A DNA stretch of 64,000 nucleotides, from positions 751,166 to 815,165 of the forward strand of contig NW_006499776.1 of NCBI RefSeq assembly GCF_000471905.2. The letters are read 5' to 3'. Positions 37,601 to 51,262 of the stretch are shown here, one piece after another. Position 1 is the first letter of the stretch. Each line of letters begins with the position of its first letter. The translations under genes and the position numbers were made by a program. The stretch is from Amborella trichopoda. Lineage: Eukaryota > Streptophyta > Magnoliopsida > Amborellales > Amborellaceae. The notes beneath the pieces were generated by a model. It had not been told where the DNA came from. It ran no database searches and saw nothing but the letters and a program-made list of their open reading frames with translations.

Positions 37601-40600
37601 CCGTTTGGCGTCCTCTAGTATGGACAGAGGCTAAGCAGTTTAGAGCCATGAATTATGCACGAAGGCAGAGCAGTTTAGGTTCATGCAATATGGACCAAAG
37701 CTAATCAGTATAGGGGAATTCTGTATGGGCCGAGGCTGAGGATGTTAGGGTCATGCAGTAGGGACTGAGGGTGACCTGTTTAAGGCCACACATGATGTTT
37801 CGAGGCTATGCAGTTTAGGGTCATGCAGAATGGACTAAGGCTGAGCAGTATAAGGTCATGTTGTATGGAGCGAGGTTGAGCAGTTTAGTGTCATGCAGTA
37901 TGGACTGAGGCTGTGTAGTATAGGGTCATGCATGATGGACTGATGTTGAGCAGTATAGGGTCATACAGTATGGACCGAGGAAGAGCATTTTACAGCCAAG
38001 CAGTTTGGACTGAGGTAGCGCCGTTTAGGGTCATGCAGCATAGACCGAGGTTATGCTACTTAGGGCCTTCCAGTATATAGGTAGAGCCGCTTAGGGTCAT
38101 GCTGTATGGACGGAGGCTTAGTAGTTTAGGGTAATGTCGTATGGACTGAGGAAGAGCAGTTTGGCGTCATCTAGTATTGACCGCAGCTGAGCAGTTTAGG
38201 GCCGTGCAACGTGGGCCGAGGTTGTGTAGTTTGTTGTTATTTAGTATGTACCGAGGCTGAGCAGTTTAGAGCCATGCAGTATAGACCGAGGCTCTGCTGG
38301 TTAGGGTCCTACAGTATGGACCGAGGCAGCGCAGCTTAGGTTCTTGCAGTATGTACCAAGGCTTAGCAGTTTAGTTTAATGCAGTATGGATAGAGGGAGA
38401 GCAGTTTAGGGTCATCCAATATGGATCGAGGCTGAGCAGTTTAGGGTCATGCAATATGGACCAAGGCCGAGCAGTTTATGGCTATTTAGTATGTAACAAG
38501 GCTAAGGAGGTGAGGTTCAAGCAGTATGGACCAAGATTGAGCAATATGGGTTCTAGAAGTATGGACCGATGCAATGTTGTTTAGTGTCAAGGAGTTTGGA
38601 CTTATGCTGAGAAGTTAGGGTCATGCAGTATGGACTGAGGTTAAGCTGTCAATGGTCATGCTGTACGGACTGAGGCTTAGAAATTTACGACCATGCTGTA
38701 TGGACTGAGGTTGAGCAGTTTAGGATCTTGCAGTATGGACGGAGGTTAAGCAGCTTGGGGTGGTACAGTTTGGACCTAGACTGAGCAATGTTGGGTCACG
38801 GAGCATGGAACGATGTAGAGCAGTATAGGGTTATGCTATAAGGACTGGTGCGGATTTGTTTAAGGTCAGGCAGTATCATCCTATACTGAGAGGTTTGGGG
38901 TCATGCACGATGAATCGAAGCTGAGCAGTTTAGGGTCATGCAGTATGGACCGAGGCTTAGTAGTTTAGGGTCATGCATTATGAACCTTGGTTAAGCAGTT
39001 TATGGTCATGGAGTTTGGAACGAGGCTAAGCAATTTTGGGTGAAGCAGTCATGATCGAAGAAAAGCAATTTATGGTCGTGCCATGTGGACCGAGGCAGAG
39101 CAGTTTAGGGTCTAACCGTATGGACAGCTGCCAAACCGTTTAGGGTCACACAATATGGACCGAGGCAGAGCAAAATAGGGTCATGCAGTATGGACCGAGG
39201 CTGAACAGTTTAAGGTCATCAAGTATGGAATGAGCTTGAGCAGTTTAGGGTCATCCAGTATGGACCGAGGCTGAGTAGTTTAGGGTCATGCAATATAGAC
39301 CGAGGCTGAACAGTTTAGGGTCATGCATTGTGGATCGAGGCTAAGAGGTTTAGGAGAATGCAATATGGATTGAGGCGGAGTAGTTTAGGGTAATGTAATT
39401 TGGACCGAGGCAGAGGAGTGTGGGGTCATCTAGTACAGATCGCAGCTGAGTAGCTTAGGGTCATGCAATATGTACCGAGGCAGTGCAGTTTATGAGAATT
39501 TAGTATGTACCGAGGCTGAGCAGTTTAAGGCCACGCACTATAGACCGAAGCATTGCTGTTTATGGTCCTGCAGTACGGACTGAGGCAAAGCAGCTTTGGG
39601 TCATGCAATATGGAACGAGGCTTAGCAGTTTAGTGTAACGCAGTATGGATCGAGGGCTGAGCAGTTTAAGTTCATGCAATATGGACCAAGGCTGAGCAGT
39701 TTATGGTTATTCAATATGTACCGAGGCTGACAGGTTAGGGTCCAGTAGTTTGGACCTAGGTTGAGCAATATGGGGGCAAGAAGTATGGACCGAGGTTGTG
39801 CTGTTTAGGGTATGATAGAATGGACCTATGCTGAGCAGTTAGGGTCATGCAGTATGGACTGAGGATGAGAAGTTGAGGGTCATGAAGTATTGATCGAGGC
39901 TGAGCCGTTTAGGATCATGCAGTATAGATCGAGGATGAGCCGTTCAGGGTCGTACATTATTGACCCAGACTGAGCTGTGTTGGGTCATGCAGTATGGACC
40001 GGGGCAGAGCAATATAAGGTTATGCTGTATGGATCGATGTGGAATAGTTTCGGACCATGCGGTATGGGCCTATGTCGAGAAGTTTAGGGTCATGCAGTAT
40101 GAACTAAGGCTGAGCAATATACATGCAGTATGGACAGAGGCTTAAGAATCTTTCGTGAAGCAGTCTGGACCGAGGCGGGGCAATTTATGGTAGAGTCGTA
40201 TGGACAGAGGCTGAGCAGTTTAAAGTCCTCCAATAAGGACCGAGGCTAAGCAGTTTAGGGTCTTGCAGTATGGACAGAGGCTGAACAGTTTAGGGTCACG
40301 CAATATGGACCGAGGAGGAGCAGTATAGGGTCATGCAATATGGACCGAGGCTTAGCAGTTTAGGGTCATCAAGTATGGAATGAGCCTGAGCAGTTTAAGG
40401 TCATGCAATATGGACCGAGGCTGACTAGTTTAGGGTCATGCAGTGTGGATTGAGGCTAAGCTGTTTAGGGGAATGTAATATGGACTGAGGCGGAGTAGTT
40501 TAGGGTCATGTAGTATGCACCGAGGCTGAGTAATTCAGGGTCAAGCAGTATGGACCGATGTTGATCTGTTTAGGGTCAGGCAGTATGGACCTATGATGAA

Positions 40601-41695
40601 CAGTTAGGTTCATGCAGTATGGACCGAGGATGAGCAAATGAGGGTCATGCAATACGGACCGAGGCTGAGCAGTTTACGATCAAGCAGTATGGAACGAGGC
40701 TGAGAAGTTTCGGATCATGCAGTATGGACCAACGTAGAGCAGTTTAGGGCCACGTAATATGCACCAAGGATATGCTATTTAGGGTCCAGCTGTATGGACC
40801 GAGGCAGAGCAGCTTAGGGTCATGTATTATGGACCAAGGCATAATAGTTAAAGGTAATGAAGTATGGATCAAGGCAAAGCAGTTTAGGGTCATCCAGTAT
40901 GGACCAAGGCTGAGCTGCTTAGAGTCATGCAATATAGACCGAGGCTGAGCAGCTTATGGGCATTGAGTATGTACCGAGGCTGAGGAGGTTAAGTTCATGC
41001 AGTATGTATCGTGGATGAACTATTTAGGGTCTTGATGTCTGAACCGTGGCAATGCAGTTTTGTATTATGTCGTATGGACCGAGGCGGAGTAATTTAGGGT
41101 CATGCAGTATGGACTGAGTAGGAGCACTTTAGGGTCATACAGTAAGGACCGAGGCTTAGCTGTTAAGGGTGATGCATTATGGATCGAGGCTAAGCATTTT
41201 AAGGTCATGCAATACAGACAAAGTATAAGAGGGTTAGGGTCTTGCAGTGTGGACCGCAGCTGACCATTTCATTGTCATGCTGTATGGATCGAGGCTGAGA
41301 AGTTTAGGGTCATGCATTTTGGACCGAGGAAATGCAATTTAGGGTCGTGCAGTATGGATCGAGGTTGAGCAGTTTAGGTTCTTGCAAAATGGGTCGAGGA
41401 TGAGAAGTTTAGCGTCATGCAGTACTAGCTGAGACAGACCATTTAGGTTCATGCAGTATGGGCCGAGGTTGTGCAGTTTTGTGTCCTGCTGTGTGGACGG
41501 AGGCAGAGCAGCATAGTGTCATGCAGTATGGACTCAGGCACATCAGTTTAGGTGTCATGCAATATCGACCGAGGTTGAGTAGTATAAAGTAATGTAGTTT
41601 GGATAGAGTTTGAGCAGTTTAGGGTGATGAAGTATGGACCGAGGCTGAGCAGTTTAGCGTCATCTCGTATGGATGGAGGCAGAGTAGTTTAGGGT

Positions 41696-44600
41696 CATGT
41701 AGTATAGATCGAGGCTGATCAATATAGGGTGATGCAGTATGGACTTAGGCAGAGCAGTTTAGCGTCATGAAGTGTGGATCGAGGCTAAGCAGTTTAGGGT
41801 CATTCAATCATGCAGTATGGATCGAGGCTGAGCAATATAGGGTCAAGAATTATGGACGGACGTTGTGCTGTTTAGGGTCAAAGACTATGGACCTATGCTG
41901 AGCAGTTAGGGTCATGCAGTATGGATCGAGGATGAGTAGTTAAGGGTCATGCAATATGGACAGAGGCTGAGATATTTACAATCATGTAGTATGGGCCAAG
42001 GCTGAGCAGATTAGGACCATGCAGTATGCACCGAGGCTAAGCCATTGAGGGTTGTACGGTATGGACCGAGGCTGAGCAGTGTTGGGTCATGCCATATGGA
42101 CCGAGGCTGAGTTGTATAGGGTTATGCAGTACAGACTGATGTTGAGCAGTTTAAGACCATGCACTGTGGACCTATGCTGAGAAGTTTAGTGTCATGCAGT
42201 ATGGACCGAGGCTAAGAGTTTAGGGTCATGCAGCATGGATGGAGGCTTAACAGTTTAGGGTCTTTCAGTACGGACCTAGGCTGAGCAGCATAGGGTCAAG
42301 CACTATGGATCGACACTGACCGGTTTAAAGTCATGCAGTGTGGGCTTAAGCTCAGCGGTATAGGGTATTGCAGTATGGACAGAGAGTGAGCAGTTTAGCG
42401 TCACGCAAAATGGACTGTCGATGAGATGTTTAGCATCATTTAGAGTGGACCGAGTCTAAACAGTTTAGGGTGATGCAGTATGGGCCGAGGCTAAGCAGTT
42501 TAGGGTCATGCAATATGGACCGAGGATGTGCAGTTTAGGGTCATGCAGTGCGGACTGAGGATGTTCAGTTTAGGGTCATTGAGAAATGGACCGAGGCTGG
42601 GCAGTTTAGGGTCATGTAGTATGGATTAAGGCTGTGCAGTTTAGGGTCATACATTATGCACCGAGGCTGAGCAATTTAGGGTCTTGCAGTGTCGAACGAG
42701 GTAAAGGTTTTCAGGGCCATGCAGTGTGGACATGTTTAGGGTCATGCAGTATTGACTGTGGCTAAGCCATATAGGGTCATGCGATATGGATCAAGGCCGA
42801 GCAGTTTAGGGTGATACAGTATGGACCGAGGCTAAGCAGTATAGACCGATGTTGAGCAGATTAGGGTCTTGCTGTATGGACCAGCATTGATCAGTTTTAA
42901 GTAGTATGGACCGAGGTTGAGCAGTTTAGGGTCATGCGGTGTGGACCGAGGTTGAGCAAATTAGGCTCATGCAATAAGAACTGAGGCTGAGCAGTTTTGG
43001 GTCATGCAGTACGAACTGAGGTTGAGGAGCTTACGGTCAAGCAATATACATCGAGGCTGAGCAGTTCAGAGTCATGCGGTATGGGCTGATGTAGTGAAGT
43101 TTAGGTTCATGCAGTGTGGACCGAGGCTGAGTAGTATAGGGACATGTAGTATGGATCGATGCTGAGCACTTGTGGGTCATGCAGTTTGAACCTAAGCTGA
43201 GTCGTTTAGGGTCATGCATTATTTACCGAGGCTGTACAGTTTAGCATCATCCAGAATGGACAGAGACTGAGCAGTTTAGGCTCCTCCGGTATGGACCGAA
43301 GCTGAGATGTTTTGGGTCAAGTAATATGGACTGAGGCTGAGCAATTTAAAGACATGCACTATGAACCGTGGCTGAGCAGTTTGGGGTCATGCATTATGGA
43401 CTGAGGCTGAGGTGTTTAGGGTCATGCAATATAGATCGAGGTTGAGAAGTTCAGGTCATGCAGTGTGAACCAAGGCTGAACAGTTCAAGATCATGGAGTA
43501 TCGACCAAGGCAGTCACGTATAGAGTTCGGAGTACGGTTCCATGCAGAGCACTTTAGGGCCATGCAAAATGGATCCATGTGGAGCACTTTAGGTCGTGCA
43601 GTAAGGACATAAGCTGAGCAGTTCAGGGGCATGCAGTATGGACCAAGGCTGAGTAGTTTAGCATCATGCAGTACGGACCGAGGTTGAACAGTTTTGCATC
43701 ATCCAGTATGGGGCGAAGATGAAATGTTTAGGGTCATGCAGTATGGACGGAGGCTGAGTACTTTAGGCTCATCCAGTATGGACCGAGGCTGAATAGATTT
43801 TGGTCATGCAGTATGGATCGAGGCTGAGCAGTTTAGGGTCATGAAATATGAATCGTGCATGAGCAGTTTGGTCATGCAGTATGGACCGAGGCTTAGCAGT
43901 TTAGGGTCACGCGGTTTGAGCCGAAGCTAAGCAGTTCAGGGTCATTCAGTTTGGATCGTGGCTAGGAAGTTTAGGGTCAAGCACTATGGACCGAAGCTGA
44001 GCAGTATACGATCTTGCCATAAGGATTGAGGCTGAGCAGTTTAGGGTCATGCAGTTTGGATCGAGGCAGAGCAGTTTAGGGTCATGCAATACAGACTGAG
44101 GTGGAGCAGTATAGGGTCATGTAGTATGGATCAATGTTGAGTAGTTTAGGGTTATGTAGGATGGACTTTGGATGAGCAGTTTACGGTATTTCAGTATGGG
44201 CCGAGGCTGAATAGTTTAACATCATGTAGTACGGATCGAGGCTGAGCTGTTTAGCATACCTCAGTATGGATTGAGGCTATGTAGTTTAGGGTCATGCAAT
44301 ATTGACAGAGGCTGAGCAGTTTAGGGTCATGCAGTGTGGATCGAGGTTAAGCGATTTAGGGTCATGCACTACGGTCAGAGGCGGAGTAGTTTAGATTCAC
44401 GCAGTATGGGCCGAGGTTGAGAAAATTGAGGTCAAGCTGTATGGACCGATCTGAGTTGCTTAGAATCAGGCAGTATGTGCCGAGGCTGAGGAGTTTAAGG
44501 CTATATAGTTTGGACCGAGACTAAGCAGTTTCGGGTCCTACAGTATGGATAGAGGCTGAGCAGTTTAGGGTCATGCAGTATGGACCGAGGCTGAGCAATT

Positions 44601-47600
44601 TAGGGTCAAGCAGTATGGACCAATGCAGCGCTGTTTAGGGTCTGACAATATGGACCTATGTTGAACAGTTCGGGTCATGCAGAATGGACCGAGGATGAGC
44701 AATTGAGGGTCATGCAGTAAAGACCGAGGCTGATCAATTTACGATCATGCAGTTTGGACCGAGGCTGAGAATTTTAGGATTATGCAATACGGACTGAAGC
44801 AGAGCGTCTTTGGGCCTTGTAGTATGGATCGAGGATATGCTGTTTAGGGTCCTGCAGTATGGATCGAGGCAGAGCAGCTTAACGTCGTGTAGTATGGACC
44901 GAGGCATAGCGGTTAAGGGTAATGCAACATGGACAGACGTTGAGCAGTTTAGGGTCCTACAGTACTGAAAAAGGCAGAGCTGTCTAGGGTCAAACAGTAC
45001 GGATTGAGGTTGTGCAGTTTTGTGTCCTGCCTAATGGACCGAGGTCGAGTGGTATAATGTCATGCAGTATGGATCGAGTTTGAGCAGTTTAGGGTTTTGA
45101 AGTCGGAGGTGAGCTGTTTTGCATCATCCAGTATGCATAGAGGCAGAGTAGTTTAGGTTCATGCAGTATTCACCGAGGCTGAGCTGTATAGGGTCATGCA
45201 GTATGGACCGAGGCTAAGCAGTTTAGGCTCATTCAGTATGGACAGAGGCTGAGCAGTTTTTGGTCATGCAGTATGGCGTGAGGCTGAGCAGTTTAGGGTC
45301 ATGCAATATGAATCGTGGACGAGCAGTTTAGGGTCATGCAGTATGGACCAAGGCTTAGCAGCTTAGGGTCATGCAGTTTGAGCCGAGGCTAAGCAGTTTA
45401 GGGTCATGAAGTATGGACAACGGCTGAGCAATATAGGGTCAAGAATTATGGACCGTGCTGTGTTGTTTAGGGTCAGGTACTATGGACCTTTGCTGAGCAG
45501 TTAGGGCCTCGCAGAATGGACCGAGGATGAGCAGTTGAGGGTCATGCAGTCCGGACTGAGGCTGAGCAGTTTATGATCATGCAGTATGGACCGATGTTAA
45601 GCTGTTTAGAATCATGCAGTATGAACTGAGGCTGAGCCATTTAGGGTTGTACAGTACGGACCGAGGCTGAGCAGTGTTGGGTCATGCCGTTTGGATCGAG
45701 GCTGAGTTGCAAAGGGTTATGCAGTATGGATTGATGCTGAGCTATTTAGGGCCATGCACTATGGACTTATGCTGAGAAGTATTAGAGTCGTGTCGTTTGG
45801 TCCAAGGCTAAGCAATTTAGGGTCATGTAGCATGGACCGAGGCATAGCAGATTAAGGTCATGGAATATGAACTAAGGCTAAGCAGTTCAAGGTCGTGTAC
45901 TAAGGCTCGAGGCTGAGCAGATTAAGGTCATGCAGTATGGCTCGGGACTGAGCAGTTTAGGGTCATTCAGTATGGGCCGAGGCTGAGCAGTATAGGGTCA
46001 TGCACTATGGATCGATGCTGAGCAGTTTAATGTCATGCAGTATGGACATAAGCTGAGCGGTATAGGGTATGGCTGTATTGATAGAGACTCAGCCGTTTAG
46101 CATCATGCAGTATGGACATTGACTTAGAAGTTTAACATCACCTAGTATGGACCAAGGCTGAGCAATTTTGGGTCATGCAGTATCGTCCGAGGTAGAGCAG
46201 TTTTGGGTCATGCAATATGGACCGAGGCTTAGCTTTTTAACGTCATACAGTGCGGAGAGAGGAGGACCAGTTTAGGGTCATTGAGAATGGACCGAGGCCA
46301 AGTAGATTAGTGTCATGCCGTATGTACCGAGGCTGAGCAGTTGAGGGTCATGTAGTATGGATCGAGCCTGAGCAGCTTAGGGTCATGCAATATGCACCGA
46401 GGCTGAGCAGTTTAAGGTCCTAAAGTATGGACCAAAGCTAAGCAATTTAGGGTCAGACAGTAGGGACCACGTCAGAGCCGTATAGGGTCATGTGGTAAGG
46501 ACCGAGGTGAGCAGTTTAGGGTGATGCAGTATGGACCAAGGCGAAGAAGTTGAGGATCATGTGGTACAGACCGAGGCGAGAGGTTTAGGGACATGCAGTA
46601 TGAACAGATGCTGAGTAGTTTAGGGTCTTGCTGTGTGGATCTGTGCTGAGCGGTTTAGGGTTGGGGAGTATGGACCGAGGCTGAGCTGTTTAGGGTCATG
46701 CAATATGGACTGAGGCTGAGCAGTTTAGGGTTAAGCAATATGGACCGAGGCTGAGCAGTTTAGAGTCCTGCAATATGAATCTTCACTTAGCAGTTTAGGG
46801 TCATGTATTATGGACCGAGGCTGCACAGTTTAGGGTCATGCAGAATAGACCGAGGCAGAGATGTGTAGGGTCATGCAGTATGGATCGAGGCTGAGCAGTA
46901 TAAGGACATGCAGTATGGATCGATGCTGAGCACTTGAGGGTCATGCAGTATGGACCTAAGCTGAGCCGTTTAGGGTCATGCAGTATGGACCGAGGCTGAA
47001 CAGTTTAGCACCATCAAGTATAGACATAGGCTGAGCAGTTTACGTTCTTGAACTATGGACCGAGGCTAAGCAGTTTAGTCTCCCCCCGCATGGACCGAAG
47101 CGGAGAGGATTTGGGTAGAGCAGTATGGACCGAGATTGTGCAATTTAGGGTCATGCAATATGAACAGAGGCTGAGCAGTTTAGGGCCATGCATTATGGTC
47201 CGAGGCTGAGGAGTTTAGGGTCCTGTAATATAGATCGGGGCTTAGCACTTTAGGATCATGCAATATGGATCAAGGCAGAATAGTTTAAGATCATGCAGTA
47301 TGGACCGAGGCTGAGAAGTATAGGGTCATGCAGTATAGATCGATGCTGAGCACTTGAGGGTCACGCAGTATGGACCTAAGCTGAGCCGTTTGGGGTCGTG
47401 CAGCATGGAGCGAGGCTGAACAGTTTAGCATCATCCAATATGGACCGTGGCTTAGTAGTTTATGTTGATGCACTATGAACCAAGCCTGAGCAGATTTGGC
47501 ACCTCCAATATGGAGCGAAGCTGGGATGTTTTGGGTCAAGCAGTATGGATCGAGGCTGTGCAATTTAGGGTCATGAAATACGAACCGAGGCTCAACAGTT

Positions 47601-48955
47601 TAGGGTCATGCATTGTGGATCAAGGCTGAGGGCTTTAGGTTCATGCAATATAGATCGGGGCAGAGCTATTTAGCGTCATGCACTATGGACCAAGGCTCAA
47701 CAGTTTAAGATCAAGCGGTATGGACCGAGGCAGAGAAGTATAGAGCCATACAGTATGTATCCATGCAAAGCACTTTAGGTTCATGTAGTATGGATCCATG
47801 CGGAGCACTTAAGGGTCATGCAGTTTGGACCTAAGCTGAGCAATTTAGGTATGGACCAAGGCTGAGCAGTTTAGCATCATGCAATACAGACTGAGGATGA
47901 GCCGTTTTACATCTTCCAGTATGGACCGAGGCTGAACAATTTAGGGTCATGCCATAAGGATCGAGGCTGAGATGTTTAGGCTAATCCAGCATGGATCGAG
48001 GATGAGTAGCTTTAAGTCATGTAGTATGGATCGAGGTTGAGTAAATTAGGGTCATGCAATCTGAATCGTGGCTGAGCAGTTTTTGGTCATGCAGTATGGA
48101 CCAAGGCTTAGAGTTTGAGGTCATGCAGTATGAACAGAGGCTTAGTAGTTTAGGGTCATGCAGTTTGGACCGTGGCTAAAGCAATATGGATCGAAGCTAA
48201 GTGGTTTACGGTCACTAAGTACGAATCAAGGCTGAGCAGTTTAGGGTCATGCAGTATGGATCGAGGCATAGCAGTTTAGGGTCATGTAATAGGGATTGAG
48301 GCGTAGCAGTATTGGGTTAGGCAGTATTGATCAACTCTGACAAGTTTAGGGTTATGTAGTATGGACCTAAGATGAGTAGTTTAAGGTATTGCAGTATGGA
48401 CCGAGGCTGAGCAATTTAACATCATGTAGTATGGAACGAGGCTGAGCAGTTTAAGGTCATCATGCCTTGACCGAGGCTGAGTAATTTAGGCTCTTGTAGG
48501 ATGGATCGAGCCTGAACAGTTTAGCATCATGAAGTGTGGACCGAGGCTAAGCAGTATAGGGTCATGCAACATGAAACGAGGCGGAGTAGTTTAGGGCCAT
48601 GCACTATGGACTGAGACAGAGCAATATAAGGTCAAGTTTGATGAACTGATGCTGTGCTGTTTAGGGTCAGAGACTAAGGACCTATGTTGAGCAGTTAGGG
48701 TCATGCAGTATGGACCGAGGAGGAGCAGTTGAGGGTCATCCAGTACGGATCGCGGCTGAGCAATTTATGATCATGCAGTATGGATCGAGGCTGAGAAGTT
48801 TAGGATCATGCAGTATGCACCGAGGCTCAGCCATTTAGGGTCGTAGTGTATGGACTGAGGCTGAGTAGTGTTGGGTCCTGCCGTATGGACCGAGGCTGAG
48901 CTGTATAGAGTTTTGCAGTGTGGCCTGATGCTGAGCAGTTTAGGGCCACGCACTA
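41696..48955 (+). repeat. Satellite block A2, paralogue of 1-8335
   Basis: This is the second copy of block A, identified by the anchors given for A1. It has one copy each of the units that are tandemly duplicated in A1 (441 bp and 280 bp) and so is about 1.1 kb shorter over the shared part. It has private deletions, for example GTGGCTAAAGCAATATGG near 48185, where part of two monomers has gone, and GTGGACATGTTTAGGG near 42725. The match to A1 stops near 48955 (equivalent to about 8335), where the order of variants changes. Only satellite is present. Confidence 0.85.
46900..47740 (+). repeat. 12-monomer (about 420-bp) higher-order repeat, two copies
   Basis: Two runs of about 419 bp, 46900-47320 and 47320-47740, carry the same twelve variants in order: a GATCGATGCTGAGCACTTGAG unit, GACCTAAGCTGAGCCG, CTGAACAGTTTAGCA, a CATCAAG or CATCCAA unit, a pyrimidine-rich unit, GAAGC followed by TTGGGT, TGTGCAATTTAGGGTCATG, GAACAGAGG or GAACCGAGG, a CATTATGG or CATTGTGG unit, ATATAGATCGGGGC, and a TTTAAGATCA unit. 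The same spacing of GCACTTGAG-type units, about 415-455 bp, is seen near 10453/10876, 15591/15995, 27704/28119, 52899/53354 and 58116/58533. It is therefore an old, widespread element of the family. Confidence 0.8.
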
Positions 48956-51262
48956 AGAACCTATGCTGAGAATTTTAGAGTCTTGCTGTAAGGATCGAGG
49001 CTAAGCAGTTTAGGGTCACGCAGCATGGACCGAGTCTAAGCAGTATGCACCGAGGCTGAGCAGTTTAGGGTCCTGCAATCTGGAACGAGGCAAAGTAGTT
49101 CAGGGTCTTGCAGTTTGGACCGAGGCTGAGCACTTTAGGGTCATGCAGTATGGACCGCGGCTAACCTACGTAGGGTCATGCGGTATGGACCGAGGCTGAG
49201 CAGTTTTGGGTGATGTAGATGGACCAAGGCGAAGACGTTTAGGATCATGCAGTATGGACCGAGGTCGAGAAGTTTAAGGTCATGCAGTATGGATCGATGT
49301 TAAGCAGTTTAAGGTCATGCTGCATGGACCTATCCTGAGCACTTTAGGGTTAGGCAGTATGGACCGAGGCTGAGCAGTTTAGGGTCATGCAATATGGACC
49401 GAGGCTGAGCAGTTTAGGGTCAAGCAATATAAACCGAGGCTTTGCAGTTTAGGGCCATGCATTCGGGACCGAGGCTGAGTTTAGGGTCAAGCAGTATACA
49501 TCGAGGCTGAGCAGTTTAGGGTCATGCAGTTTGGACCGAGGCCAAGAAGTTTAGAGTCATGCAGTGTGGACCGAGGCTGAGCAGTATAAAGACATGCAGT
49601 ATGGATCGATGCTGAGCACTTGAGGGTCATGCAGTATGGAACTATGCTGAGCTGTTTAGGGTCATGCTGTATGGAATGAGGCTGAGCAATTTAGCGTCAT
49701 GAAATATTAACCGAGGCTCAGCAGTTTAGGGTCATTCATTATGGACCGAGGCTGAGGAGTTTAGGGTCATGCGATATAGATCGAGGCTGAGCAATTTTGA
49801 GTCATCCAGTATGGAGAAAGGCTGAACATTTTAAGATCATGCACTATGGACCGAGGCTGAGGTATAGGGTCATACAGTATGGATCCATGCGGTGCACTTT
49901 AGGGTCATGCAATAGAGATCCACGTGAAGTACTTTAGGGTCATGCAGTATGGACCTAAGCTGAGCAGTTTAGGGGAATGCAGTATGGACCATGGCTGAGC
50001 AATTTAGCATCATGCAGCACAGACCTAGGCTGAGCAGTTTTGCATCATTGAATATGGATCGAGGGACTTTGGATCAATGTGGAGTAGTTAGGGTCATGCA
50101 GTATGGACATAGGATGAGCAGTTCAGGGTCATGCAGAACAGACCGAGGATGAGCAATTTATGATCATGCAGTATGGACCGAGGGTGAGCAGTTTAGGATC
50201 ATGTAGTATGCACCGAGGCTGCGTTGTACAGTATGGACCGAGGCTGAGCAGTGTTGAGTCATGCCGTATGGATCGAGGATGCGCTATATAGGATTATGCA
50301 GTGTGGACTGATGCTGAGCAGTTTAGGGCCATGCACCATGGACCTATGTTGCGAGTTTAGAGTCATGCAGTATGGATCGAGGCTAAGCAGTTGAGGGTCA
50401 TGCAGCATGGGCCGATACTTAACAGTTTAGGGTCATGTAGTATGAACCAAGGCTAAGCAGTTTAAAGTCAAGCAGTATGGCTCGAGTCTGAGCTATTTGG
50501 GGTCATGCAGTATGGATCAAGGCTGAGAAATTTTGGGCCATTCAATATGGATAGAGGCTGAGCAGTATAGGGTCACGCACCACGGATCTACGCTGAGCAG
50601 TTTAAAGTTGTGCAGTATGGACTTAAGCTGAGCGGTATAGGGCATTGCAGTATGGGCGGAGGCTGAGCCATTTAGCATCATGCAGTTTGGACTGTGGATG
50701 AGAGGTTTAACATCATCTAGTATGGACCGAGTCTGAATAATTTAGGGTCATGCCGTATTGTCCGAGGCTGAGCAGTTTTGGGTCATACAATATGGACCGA
50801 GGATGTGCAATTTTGGATCATGCAGTGCAGACTGAGGCTGAGTAGTTTAAGGTCATTGGGAATGGACAGATGCTGAGTAGTTTTGGATCATGCCGTATGG
50901 ACTGAGGCTGAGCATTCTAGGGTCAGATAGCATGGACTGAGGTTTAGCACATGTAGTATGCATCGAGGCTGAGCAGTTTAGGGTCAAGTAGTATGGCTCG
51001 AGCTTGAGCAGTTTAGGGTCATGCAATATGGACCGAGGTTGTGTAGTTTAGGGTCATTCAATATGAATTGAGGCTGAGTTGTATAGGGTCATGCACCATG
51101 AATCGACACTGAACAGTTTAAAGTCATGCAGTATGGACTTAAGCTGAGCAATATAGGGTATTGTAGTATGGACGAAAGCTGAGTTCATTTAGCATCATGC
51201 AGTATGGATCGTGGATGAAATGTTTAGCATCATCTAGTATGTATCAAGTCTGAACAATTTAG
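48956..51262 (+). repeat. Satellite block C2: rearranged segment between blocks A2 and B3
   Basis: From about 49580 to 51262 this segment matches 17150-18940 at an offset near 32.29-32.31 kb. From 48956 to 49580 it resembles other approximately 5-kb repeats (for example 4.7-5.2 kb) but jumps register near 49040, where a GCATGGACCGAGTCTAAGCAG monomer is followed directly by a TATGCACCGAGGCTGAG unit that lies 0.5 kb or more further on in other copies. In the first half of the window A1 is followed directly by B1; here about 2.3 kb stands in place of about 0.45 kb. This points to unequal exchange or a segmental insertion. No unique sequence marks the joints. Confidence 0.75.

Larger units (their letters stand above)
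35637..37950 (+). repeat. Tandem duplication of a 1.16-1.2 kb unit spanning the second gap
   Basis: Copy one starts near 35637 and copy two near 36797. AGTATGGACC followed by a GGATGAGCAGTTG monomer is at 35641 and 36800; GTTTAAAGTAATGCAG is at 35801 and 36961 (offset 1160); the GAGGCAT unit is at 36211 and 37406 (offset 1195). Both carry the rare series GGTCATGTGGTGTG, GAGGCATAG, TAATCCAGTGT or AAATCCAGTGT, and CTTTTAGGTCATG or GTTTTAGGTCATG. The last part of copy one is hidden by the run of N at 36224-36759. The end of copy two is approximate. Confidence 0.83.
33301..41695 (+). repeat. Satellite block E, with 3,860-bp and 1.2-kb higher-order periods
   Basis: Only 35-bp monomers are present. 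A subregion near 34270-35400 recurs at 38130-39260 with an offset of exactly 3860 bp at four separate anchors: GTAATGT at 34271 and 38131, ATAGACCGA at 34421 and 38281, GTATGGACCGAT at 34700 and 38560, and the AATTTA unit at 35207 and 39067. A third, more diverged copy starts near 39390, offset 1259 from the second at 38131 and 38281 and 1223 at 38560. From about 40600 to 41695 the variants resemble those at 29.8-30.8 kb and 55.3-56.4 kb. Several units are shortened, for example TTTTGAGTAGTATGAACC near 33450 and TTTAGGCCATATGGACC near 33550. No gene or inserted element was found. Confidence 0.8.
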
